Source: an uncultured Rickettsiales bacterium (lineage in GTDB: Bacteria > Pseudomonadota > Alphaproteobacteria > Rs-D84). Taken from it: a stretch of 6,260 nucleotides of DNA. The translations under genes and the position numbers were made by a program. The DNA lies in contig URSG01000026.1 in assembly GCA_900550565.1 (NCBI GenBank), positions 1 to 6,260 of the forward strand, in the 5' to 3' direction. Under the pieces are notes generated by a model. It had not been told where the DNA came from. It searched no databases and saw only the letters and a program-made list of their open reading frames with translations. Shown in pieces: positions 1-5,642 of the stretch (its first letter is position 1; each line of letters starts with the position of its first letter).

Positions 1-40
1 TTGACCGACCAGATTCTTGTTTCATTTTTATATCCCTTAT

Positions 41-68
41 TTGCTATTTGTTTTTTTTATTTTATCAT
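41..68 (+). promoter_or_regulatory. Possible uvrC promoter
   Basis: A -35-like TTGCTA (41-46) is followed after 16 bases by a -10-like TATCAT (63-68, five of six matches to TATAAT). The expected transcription start is near 75-76, which is the A of the proposed uvrC start codon, so the message could be leaderless. The area is very T-rich (a run of eight T at 51-58), which makes chance matches easy. The first 75 bases contain no other convincing feature. Confidence 0.3.
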
Positions 69-75
69 AATTAGT

Positions 76-1497
76 ATGAATATTCAATTTTCTGATTTAA
101 TTGAAAACAGTCCAAATGCCCCCGGCGTATATAAAATGTATGACGCCGATGGCATGCTGTTATACGTTGGCAAGGCCAAGAATTTGGCCAATCGCCTGCG
201 CCAGTATGTGGACACATCAAAACTGGAATTGCACAAACAGGTTATGCGCAGTTTGGTCACGCGCGTAGATTGGGAAATCGTTCCGACCGAATCGGACGCA
301 CTGATACGCGAACAAGAATTGATAAAGACCCTGCGACCAAAATATAACATTATGCTGACCGATGGGAAAATGTACCCTATGTTGGCACTGACAAATTCCG
401 AATTTCCCCGTCTGTTAAAATTCCGCGGTAAAATTTCACAACGACGTGATGTATATGGCCCATATCCATCGGTTGGCGCACTGAACGAAACAATAAAAAT
501 AATTCAAAAGGTATGCCAAATCAGAACGTGCAGTGATACATTTATGCGCAACCGGGCGCGGCCGTGTTTGTTACATCAAATCGGCCGTTGCAGCGCGCCG
601 TGCGTCCTGGCACAATCAGACTATGCCGCGCGCGTCAGTTTGGCACGAAAAATTCTGACTGGGGACAGCGAACCTATCATCGCAGACCTGACAAAACAGA
701 TGCAAAAATATTCTGCGGAAATGGACTTTGAATCGGCGGCGGTGGCGCGTGATAAAATCGCCGAATTGACACATACTGCAAATCGCGGCATACAGCGCAA
801 ACGTGCACATAGCGCAGATTTTGATTGGGCAAATGCGACCGATGATTTAGAAAAATTTTTGGGACTGAAAATATCTATGGCGGGCGTATTTGATAACTCG
901 CACTTGTTCGGTCGCAGCGCGGTTGGCGCAATGATTACATTTGGCCACGACGGATTTATAAAAACTGGCTATCGACATTTTAAATTACGCAATGCTGCGG
1001 CGGCTGGAAATGACATTGCAATGATGGCCGAATTTGTTGCACGCGCGAACGAAAAAAACAATCTGGATTTGATAATCGTTGACGGTGGTATGGCCCAGTG
1101 GCGCATCGCCCACCGCGTTGCCCCCAACGTTCCAATCCTTGGTGTCACCAAGGGCGAGGTTCGCAACGGCGACGAACATTTCATTATGCCTGACGGTACC
1201 GTAAATCGCGACGTCCCCAAGGATTCACGTCTGTTTTTATTACTGCGCGCCGTCCGGGACGAGGCGCACCGTTTCGTCATCACATACCATCGCACAGTTC
1301 GCGCCAAGACAATGACATCGTCTGTGCTGGACGACATAGAAGGCATTGGTCCCCGGCGCAAACACGCACTGTTGACACATTTTGGCACAGTTCGCGCCAT
1401 ATCTGATGCCGACCTGACGGCGCTGTTGCGGGTTCCAGGGCTGGGGCAAAGTGCGGCTGAAAAAATTTATGCATATTTTCATTCAGGGGTGGTATAA
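76..1497 (+). CDS. uvrC: UvrABC system protein C, shortened form
   Basis: UvrC is the dual-incision nuclease of nucleotide excision repair: it joins the UvrB-DNA complex and cuts 3' and then 5' of the lesion. Numbering from the ATG at 76 (473 aa), the N-terminal GIY-YIG domain shows G17-V-Y19, Y30-V-G32-K, R40 and E79, the expected 3'-incision residues. Four cysteines (C152, C164, C172, C176) have the spacing of the iron-sulfur cluster cysteines of E. coli UvrC. A UVR motif for UvrB contact lies at about 202-238. The RNase H-like 5' nuclease keeps D273 (VFDNSH), D336 (DGG) and H398 (RDEAHR), and tandem helix-hairpin-helix motifs fill about 417-469. Most UvrC proteins have about 600 residues; the missing stretch lies between the UVR motif and D273. 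A TTG at position 1 is in frame, but it would add 25 hydrophobic residues foreign to UvrC, so the ATG at 76 is preferred although it lacks a clear Shine-Dalgarno sequence. pgsA follows 39 bases downstream. Confidence 0.95.
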   Translation: MNIQFSDLIENSPNAPGVYKMYDADGMLLYVGKAKNLANRLRQYVDTSKLELHKQVMRSLVTRVDWEIVPTESDALIREQELIKTLRPKYNIMLTDGKMYPMLALTNSEFPRLLKFRGKISQRRDVYGPYPSVGALNETIKIIQKVCQIRTCSDTFMRNRARPCLLHQIGRCSAPCVLAQSDYAARVSLARKILTGDSEPIIADLTKQMQKYSAEMDFESAAVARDKIAELTHTANRGIQRKRAHSADFDWANATDDLEKFLGLKISMAGVFDNSHLFGRSAVGAMITFGHDGFIKTGYRHFKLRNAAAAGNDIAMMAEFVARANEKNNLDLIIVDGGMAQWRIAHRVAPNVPILGVTKGEVRNGDEHFIMPDGTVNRDVPKDSRLFLLLRAVRDEAHRFVITYHRTVRAKTMTSSVLDDIEGIGPRRKHALLTHFGTVRAISDADLTALLRVPGLGQSAAEKIYAYFHSGVV

Positions 1498-1498
1498 T
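1490..1498 (+). promoter_or_regulatory. Extended -10 promoter for pgsA
   Basis: TGGTATAAT is a TGn extension plus a perfect -10 hexamer (1493-1498), overlapping the uvrC stop codon (1495-1497). No good -35 is present 16-18 bases upstream, which is tolerated at extended -10 promoters. The expected start of transcription is near 1505, giving a leader of about 30 bases to the pgsA ATG. pgsA could therefore be transcribed independently of uvrC as well as by read-through. The motif is seen directly; promoter activity is inferred. Confidence 0.5.
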
Positions 1499-1524
1499 AG
1501 ACCTGTTCATGATTTATAATAACA

Positions 1525-1530
1525 AAGGAG
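1525..1530 (+). promoter_or_regulatory. Shine-Dalgarno of pgsA
   Basis: AAGGAG lies six bases before the ATG at 1537. It is the strongest ribosome-binding site in the window and fixes the pgsA start. Confidence 0.9.
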
Positions 1531-1536
1531 TAAAAC

Positions 1537-2136
1537 ATGAAATTCTTCGTAAACTTTTTATCCGCATTCCGCATAACTGCGGCATTTGCGATAATTCCAA
1601 CAATTATGTTCGGTATGTACAAGACAACATTTTTCTTGTATGTTTTGGCGGCAATATCGGATTGGTTTGACGGCTTTCTGGCACGCAAATACAACGTATG
1701 CAGCAAACTGGGTGGCGTGCTGGACCACATCGGTGACAAATTGTTGGTCTGCAACACATTGATTATGTTGGCGATAATGATGCCGGTATGGTTTATCGTT
1801 GTTCCAATTATTTTAATGATTGCACGCGAATTGTATATCAGTGGCCTGCGCGAATTCTTGGGCACCCAGAAAATTGAAATGCCAGTTCCCAAGGCACGTT
1901 TTTCACTGGGCAAAATAAAGACAACGTTCCAGATGATTACAATCGCTGCTTTCTTGGGCGTGTTCGCAATCGGTTCATTGGTCACACCACAAACGACCAG
2001 CCGCGTGTTCGTATATGCGATTTACATCTTGCCCCAGATTGGCATGTGGGGATTGTGGATTTCGCTGGGTGCATCCCTGACCAGTGCGGCACAATACACA
2101 CGCACATTTGCAGAAAAATTAAAGAAAATTAAATAA
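1537..2136 (+). CDS. pgsA: CDP-diacylglycerol--glycerol-3-phosphate 3-phosphatidyltransferase
   Basis: This integral inner-membrane enzyme makes phosphatidylglycerophosphate from CDP-diacylglycerol and glycerol-3-phosphate, the committed step to phosphatidylglycerol and cardiolipin. The 199 residues match the family's usual 180-200. The CDP-alcohol phosphatidyltransferase signature is complete: D42, D45-G46, A49-R50, G59, D63 and D67 with the standard spacing. The segment IARELYISGLREFLG (about 95-109) matches the REF..SGLREF block that marks PgsA within the family and distinguishes it from phosphatidylserine synthase. The N-terminal NFLSAFRI matches the usual NLLTLLRI entry, and several hydrophobic segments (around 10-27, 70-100, 125-150 and 155-180) are likely membrane helices. 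Between D63 and D67 the sequence reads DHIGD instead of the common DPxAD. The gene follows uvrC in the order usual for alphaproteobacteria and ends at a strong hairpin terminator. Confidence 0.95.
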   Translation: MKFFVNFLSAFRITAAFAIIPTIMFGMYKTTFFLYVLAAISDWFDGFLARKYNVCSKLGGVLDHIGDKLLVCNTLIMLAIMMPVWFIVVPIILMIARELYISGLREFLGTQKIEMPVPKARFSLGKIKTTFQMITIAAFLGVFAIGSLVTPQTTSRVFVYAIYILPQIGMWGLWISLGASLTSAAQYTRTFAEKLKKIK

Positions 2137-2137
2137 T

Positions 2138-2169
2138 AAAAATACCGGCAAATTTGCCGGTATTTTTTT
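2138..2169. terminator. Bidirectional terminator after pgsA
   Basis: A 30-base perfect palindrome (2138-2167) begins two bases after the pgsA stop. Its core arms are ACCGGCA and TGCCGGT, flanked by A residues on the left and a run of seven T (2163-2169) on the right. Read rightwards it is a classic GC-stem plus U-tract terminator for pgsA. The A-run on the left gives a shorter U-tract on the opposite strand, so it could also serve as a back-up stop for dnaJ. Confidence 0.9.
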
Positions 2170-2174
2170 ACCAT

Positions 2175-2221
2175 AAAAAAATGCGCTATATGCACCGTTT
2201 CCTGCACATAGCGCGTTTTTT
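2175..2221. terminator. Bidirectional terminator after dnaJ
   Basis: GCGCTAT (2183-2189) pairs with ATAGCGC (2208-2214). After one mismatch, TGCA (2191-2194) pairs with TGCA (2203-2206), leaving an 8-base loop. Seven A (2175-2181) on the left read as a U7 tail for leftward transcription, making this the dnaJ terminator. Six T (2216-2221) on the right allow termination in the other direction. The right edge overlaps the dnaJ stop codon (2220-2222). Confidence 0.85.
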
Positions 2222-3344
2222 AGAACCACCCTTTTTTGGCTGGTTTTGTTTCTGCAAATTCGTTCAAAATCTTTTTCTGTTTTTCGGTCAACTTTGTTGG
2301 AATTTGCACCCCAACCAAGATGTACAAATCACCAAAACTGTTGCTGCGACCTGTGGGCATACCGTGACCACGAACACGCAGTTTTTCACCAACCTGGGTA
2401 CCAGACGGAACCTTGACCGACAGTTTCTTGTCATCAATGGTATCAACCTCTATCTCGCCCCCCAGGGCCAGGGTTGTGAACGGCACGTCAATCCGTGAAA
2501 CCAAATCTGCCCCGACGCGTTCAAAACGTGCATCAGGTGCGATATGAATATCCAAATAGAAATCACCCGGCGTGCCACCGTTTGACGCAGCCTCGCCCTG
2601 GCCTGCCAGGCGCAGACGCGCACCATCATCAATGCCGGCCGGAATCTTGACGTCCAGCGTTCTGGATTTATGCACCGTCCCAGTTCCGTCACAGGCCGTG
2701 CATTTTTTATCAATCTTGCGCCCCAGTCCCCCACAATCAGGACACGGCGTTTCCACCGCAAAAAATCCCTGGCGCGTGTGAACATATCCCGAACCGCCAC
2801 ACGTTTTGCATGTCGGGGCCGGTTTACCATCAGCGGTGCCATTGCCGGCACACTTTTCACACGTCACATTGCTGGAAAACTTTACCGTATGCGTTGTGCC
2901 AAAATACGCATCACGCAGTGATATTGTGACATCGTCCAACAAATCACGACCACGATTTTGTTGTGCGCCACGGCCGGCACCAAAATCACCGAACCCGAAT
3001 CCACGCATCGCCTCGCGCAATATGTCGTCCATACCGGCACCGCCGCCCATATCAAAATGAAATGCGCCATTACCGAACGGGTTTCCACCAAAGCCTGCGC
3101 CAGCCGACGCGCCATTGCCCCCTGCGAACGCCGCATCACCGAATCGGTCATACGCCGCACGTTTTTGTGGGTCTTTCAAAATATCAAAGGCGTTATTTAC
3201 CTCTTTAAATTTTTCCTCGGCTGATTTATCCCCCGGATTTTTATCAGGGTGATATTGCATAACCAGTTTATGATATGCTTTTTTAATATCGGCATCCGAC
3301 GCGTCACGCGCGACACCCAAAACTTCATACGGATTTTTATTCAT
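2220..3344 (-). CDS. dnaJ: Chaperone protein DnaJ
   Basis: DnaJ is the Hsp40 co-chaperone that delivers unfolded clients to DnaK and stimulates its ATPase in the cytoplasm. The 374 residues are a normal full length for a type I DnaJ. The J domain (about 4-68) carries the essential HPD at 32-34. A glycine/phenylalanine-rich linker spans about 70-125. The zinc-binding domain holds four CxxCxGxG repeats starting at C162, C179, C201 and C215, all cysteines present. The client-binding beta domains and dimerisation tail follow to the C terminus. Translation starts at the ATG whose complement is 3342-3344; the Shine-Dalgarno is weak (AGG nine bases upstream, or TAAG nearer). dnaK, the common neighbour, is not next to it: upstream lies the divergent parE. 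A promoter with heat-shock-like elements lies about 30-60 bases upstream. Confidence 0.97.
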   Translation of the reverse strand: MNKNPYEVLGVARDASDADIKKAYHKLVMQYHPDKNPGDKSAEEKFKEVNNAFDILKDPQKRAAYDRFGDAAFAGGNGASAGAGFGGNPFGNGAFHFDMGGGAGMDDILREAMRGFGFGDFGAGRGAQQNRGRDLLDDVTISLRDAYFGTTHTVKFSSNVTCEKCAGNGTADGKPAPTCKTCGGSGYVHTRQGFFAVETPCPDCGGLGRKIDKKCTACDGTGTVHKSRTLDVKIPAGIDDGARLRLAGQGEAASNGGTPGDFYLDIHIAPDARFERVGADLVSRIDVPFTTLALGGEIEVDTIDDKKLSVKVPSGTQVGEKLRVRGHGMPTGRSNSFGDLYILVGVQIPTKLTEKQKKILNEFAETKPAKKGWF

Positions 3345-3376
3345 AATCTTAGGCCTATTATTTTTTCATTGATTGA

Positions 3377-3406
3377 TATATAAGGTCCTCAACAGAAAAA
3401 TTCAAG
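3377..3406 (-). promoter_or_regulatory. dnaJ promoter, sigma32-like and sigma70-like
   Basis: On the minus strand CTTGAA (3406-3401) is followed after 15 bases by CCTTATAT (starting at 3385), resembling the sigma32/RpoH arrangement CTTGAA..CCCCATNT. Shifted by one base, the same DNA reads as a sigma70 promoter: TTGAAT (3405-3400), a 17-base spacer and TATATA (3382-3377). The predicted start near 3370 leaves a leader of about 26 bases. Since dnaJ is a heat-shock gene, a dual or RpoH-dependent promoter is plausible; the sigma factor assignment is inference. Confidence 0.6.
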
Positions 3407-3424
3407 TCCATAAAACTGTTTCGC

Positions 3425-3454
3425 TTGCGAAAAATGAATTTTTGCGCTAATAAT
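3425..3454 (+). promoter_or_regulatory. Probable parE promoter
   Basis: TTGCGA (3425-3430, four of six to TTGACA) is followed by 18 bases and AATAAT (3449-3454, five of six to TATAAT). Transcription would start about 3461-3463, at or next to the parE ATG (3463), so the message could be leaderless; consistent with this, no good Shine-Dalgarno precedes the ATG. A dyad (arms at 3427-3435 and 3438-3447, one bulged base) fills most of the spacer. Confidence 0.4.
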
Positions 3455-3462
3455 ACGGTGCT

Positions 3463-5442
3463 ATGACAGAAAATAATACACACACATACGATGCATCAGA
3501 TATTCAAGTACTAGAAGGATTGGAACCTGTTCGCCTGCGCCCCGGTATGTATATTGGTGGCACTGATGAAAAGGCGTGGCACCACCTGCCGATAGAGATT
3601 ATGGATAACTCTATTGACGAGGCTGTGGCCGGCTTTGCCAAGAAAATCACGGTGAACCTGATTGACGCCAAGACGATTGAAATTACCGATGACGGTCGCG
3701 GTATCCCGGTTGACGAACACCCAAAATATCCGGGCAAATCCGCATTAGAGGTTATTTTGACCACCCTGCATTCTGGGGGCAAGTTTAATAATAATGTTTA
3801 TAAAACCAGTGGCGGTCTGCACGGCGTCGGCAGTGCGGTTGTCAACGCCCTGTCGTCTGAAATGATTGTGACGATTTCTCGTGACGGATACGAATGGCAC
3901 CAGACGTTTTCACGTGGCAAGGTCACATCGCCAATAACGCGCGGCAACGCAACCAAGGCCCACGGGACAAAAATCCGCTTTACCATTGATGATGAAATTT
4001 TCGGCGCGAACGCTGTGTTCAAACCGATTAAGATTTATCGTATGGCGCGTGCAAAATCATTTTTATCACGTGGGGTAAAAATTGACTGGCACTGCAATCC
4101 AGACCTGTTGACTGATGATATGCAGATTCCAACCGACACGACATTTTATTACCCGGGTGGTGTCGCAGATTTTCTGGACGAAAAGACAAATTCAAAACCA
4201 CGCATATTGCCAAAAATTTTCAGTGGCAGTGTTGATTTTCCTGATGATTCTGGCCGCGTAGAATGGGCATTGACGGTATTGACCGACGAAAACGGTGCGG
4301 CATCTGACGATGGATTTTTTGCGTCATACTGCAATACGATTGCAACGATTGACGGTGGCACCCACGAAACCGGATTCAAGGCTGCAATCACCAAGGGGAT
4401 TAAGGCATACGGGGAAAAGGTGAACAATAAATCCGCGTCCACAATCATTGGCGACGACGTATTTGATTCGGTTGCGGCGATTGTATCCGTATTTTATAAA
4501 ACGCCACAGTTCTTGGGCCAAACCAAAGAGAAATTATCTAACCCTGAAATTGCCCGTTATACCGAGGCCGCATTACGTGACCCATGGGAAATATTTTTGG
4601 CATCTGATCCCAAGACTGCGAACGCATTGCTGGACTTTATCGTAAATCTGGCGAACGCCCGTATCAAGACCAAACAGGTCAAGGATATTGCACGCAAAAC
4701 CCCAACAAAACGCGCCCGTATGCCGGCAAAACTGGCCGATTGTTCCAAGCACGGCATAGAAGGCACAGAATTATTTATAGTAGAGGGCGAATCGGCTGGC
4801 GGTACCGCGAAACAGGCACGCGACCGCGCAACCCAGGCGATTATGCCCCTGCGTGGCAAGGTTTTAAACGTTATCTCTAATTCCGACGAACGATTCGGCG
4901 CGAACAAGGAATTAAACGAACTGATTGATATTATTGGTGCCGGCACGGCCAAGGATTGGGACAATTCAAAATTACGCTATGAAAAAATCATCGTGATGAC
5001 CGATGCCGACGTTGACGGCAGTCATATTGCATCATTGCTGATGGCGTTTTTCTATCAACATATGCCACAACTGATTTATGGTGGTCATTTGTATTTATCG
5101 TGTCCGCCACTGTATAAATTCACATGTGGCACCGAATCGTTCTATGTGGACAGTGACGAAGAACTGGACGCATTGCAAAACGGCAAATATAAAAATAAAA
5201 AGGTGGAAATTTCCCGATTCAAGGGTCTGGGCGAAATGATGCCAAACCAGTTAAAGGAAACAACTATGTCGCCCAAGACACGTCGTTTAATTCGCGTTGA
5301 ATTGCCACCACGCACCGACGACGGCATAGAAGACACCGAAAAAACGCGCACAATTGTTTCTGAATTGATGGGCCGCAAACCTGAATTTCGTTTTCGCTTT
5401 ATCACAGAACACGCGCAATTTGTCAAAGACCTGTTCGTATAA
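3463..5442 (+). CDS. parE: DNA topoisomerase IV subunit B
   Basis: ParE is the ATPase subunit that, with ParC, decatenates daughter chromosomes. The 659 residues fit ParE (about 630-690) and lack the extra C-terminal insertion of many GyrB proteins. The GHKL ATPase region shows E45-xxx-N49 (EIMDNSIDE), D76-DGRG-80, the G-loop GGLHGVG near 117-123 and the switch lysine K355 in QTK. The TOPRIM domain shows E441-GESAGG, PLRGKVLNV near 462-470 and the metal-binding D514-x-D516-x-D518. The conserved SRFKGLGEM..QL block is near 584-597, and the protein ends RFRFITEHAQFV, typical of alphaproteobacterial ParE. A gyrB assignment is possible on motifs alone, but length and end sequences favour parE. 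It is divergent from dnaJ; parC is not in this window. No strong terminator follows immediately. Confidence 0.9.
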   Translation: MTENNTHTYDASDIQVLEGLEPVRLRPGMYIGGTDEKAWHHLPIEIMDNSIDEAVAGFAKKITVNLIDAKTIEITDDGRGIPVDEHPKYPGKSALEVILTTLHSGGKFNNNVYKTSGGLHGVGSAVVNALSSEMIVTISRDGYEWHQTFSRGKVTSPITRGNATKAHGTKIRFTIDDEIFGANAVFKPIKIYRMARAKSFLSRGVKIDWHCNPDLLTDDMQIPTDTTFYYPGGVADFLDEKTNSKPRILPKIFSGSVDFPDDSGRVEWALTVLTDENGAASDDGFFASYCNTIATIDGGTHETGFKAAITKGIKAYGEKVNNKSASTIIGDDVFDSVAAIVSVFYKTPQFLGQTKEKLSNPEIARYTEAALRDPWEIFLASDPKTANALLDFIVNLANARIKTKQVKDIARKTPTKRARMPAKLADCSKHGIEGTELFIVEGESAGGTAKQARDRATQAIMPLRGKVLNVISNSDERFGANKELNELIDIIGAGTAKDWDNSKLRYEKIIVMTDADVDGSHIASLLMAFFYQHMPQLIYGGHLYLSCPPLYKFTCGTESFYVDSDEELDALQNGKYKNKKVEISRFKGLGEMMPNQLKETTMSPKTRRLIRVELPPRTDDGIEDTEKTRTIVSELMGRKPEFRFRFITEHAQFVKDLFV

Positions 5443-5580
5443 AACCCTGTTTTTTTCCTGTTGTGGGTAATTTCCTGTCATGAACGCTTTCGCACATGTC
5501 ATTCCGGGGTGCGACCCCGGAATTCAGGCATAACAAAGCCCCTGTGGGCCACCCCTATTCCAGTCCCCCACAACGAACAC
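5443..5580. other. Non-coding spacer after parE
   Basis: Apart from the palindromic hairpin at 5501-5523, this holds a T7 run at 5450-5456 without a GC-rich stem before it, a direct repeat TTTCCTGT (5454-5461 and 5471-5478), and a small GCCC-CTGT-GGGC hairpin near 5538-5549. I find no convincing reading frame or RNA gene on either strand. Confidence 0.5.
5501..5523. repeat. REP-like palindromic hairpin
   Basis: ATTCCGGGGT (5501-5510) and ACCCCGGAAT (5514-5523) form a perfect 10-bp stem with a 3-base GCG loop. The flanks (TGTC before, TCAGG after) give a GTCATTCC..GGAATTCAG frame like that of short palindromic repeats dispersed between genes in many proteobacteria. No T-run follows, so it is not a classic intrinsic terminator, although it could protect the parE message 3' end. 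Only one copy is visible here, so repeat status is inferred from resemblance. Confidence 0.55.
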
Positions 5581-5613
5581 TTGACAATTTATATTTTTGT
5601 CCTATGTTATACA
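5581..5613 (+). promoter_or_regulatory. Promoter of the orphan gene
   Basis: A perfect -35 hexamer TTGACA (5581-5586) is followed after 16 bases by TATGTT (5603-5608, four of six to TATAAT). An alternative is the extended form TGT-TATACA (5605-5613), but its 21-base spacing from the -35 is too long for the two to act together. Transcription would start roughly 5615-5620, some 25 bases before the ATG at 5643. Confidence 0.55.
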
Positions 5614-5627
5614 TATAGAATAACATA
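5603..5627. promoter_or_regulatory. Operator-like dyad over the -10 region
   Basis: TATGTTAT (5603-5610) and ATAACATA (5620-5627) are perfect inverted repeats separated by nine bases, a layout typical of a site for a dimeric helix-turn-helix repressor. The dyad covers the proposed -10 and start site. A 9-bp direct repeat ACATATAGA (5611-5619 and 5623-5631) is interleaved with it. The low-complexity AT composition weakens the case. Confidence 0.35.
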
Positions 5628-5629
5628 TA

Positions 5630-5634
5630 GAGGG
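5630..5634 (+). promoter_or_regulatory. Shine-Dalgarno of the orphan gene
   Basis: GAGGG lies eight bases before the ATG at 5643 and supports that start. Confidence 0.7.
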
Positions 5635-5642
5635 ATATAAAA

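Noticed and set aside
1..75. In-frame TTG at position 1 extending UvrC by 25 residues
   Set aside because: The extension is a hydrophobic, T-rich low-complexity stretch with no counterpart in UvrC, which starts just before the GIY-YIG domain; the ATG at 76 fits the family.
1479..1985. 168-codon open frame on the minus strand opposite pgsA
   Set aside because: It overlaps a clear PgsA with all signature residues, has no ribosome-binding site or promoter evidence, and looks like no known protein.
2450..3224. Several open frames of 80-136 codons overlapping dnaJ on both strands
   Set aside because: All are shadows of the intact dnaJ frame, with Arg/Pro-rich translations typical of out-of-frame reading.
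3345..3462. CIRCE/HrcA operator upstream of dnaJ
   Set aside because: No TTAGCACTC-N9-GAGTGCTAA pattern is present in the divergent region.
3463..5442. Annotation as gyrB
   Set aside because: All type II topoisomerase B motifs fit either, but the length without an extra insertion and the N- and C-terminal wording match alphaproteobacterial ParE better. A phylogeny with both paralogues would settle it.
5441..5456. Intrinsic terminator directly after parE
   Set aside because: There is a T7 run, but the only stem before it is AAAAC-CCT-GTTTT, too short and AT-rich to be convincing.
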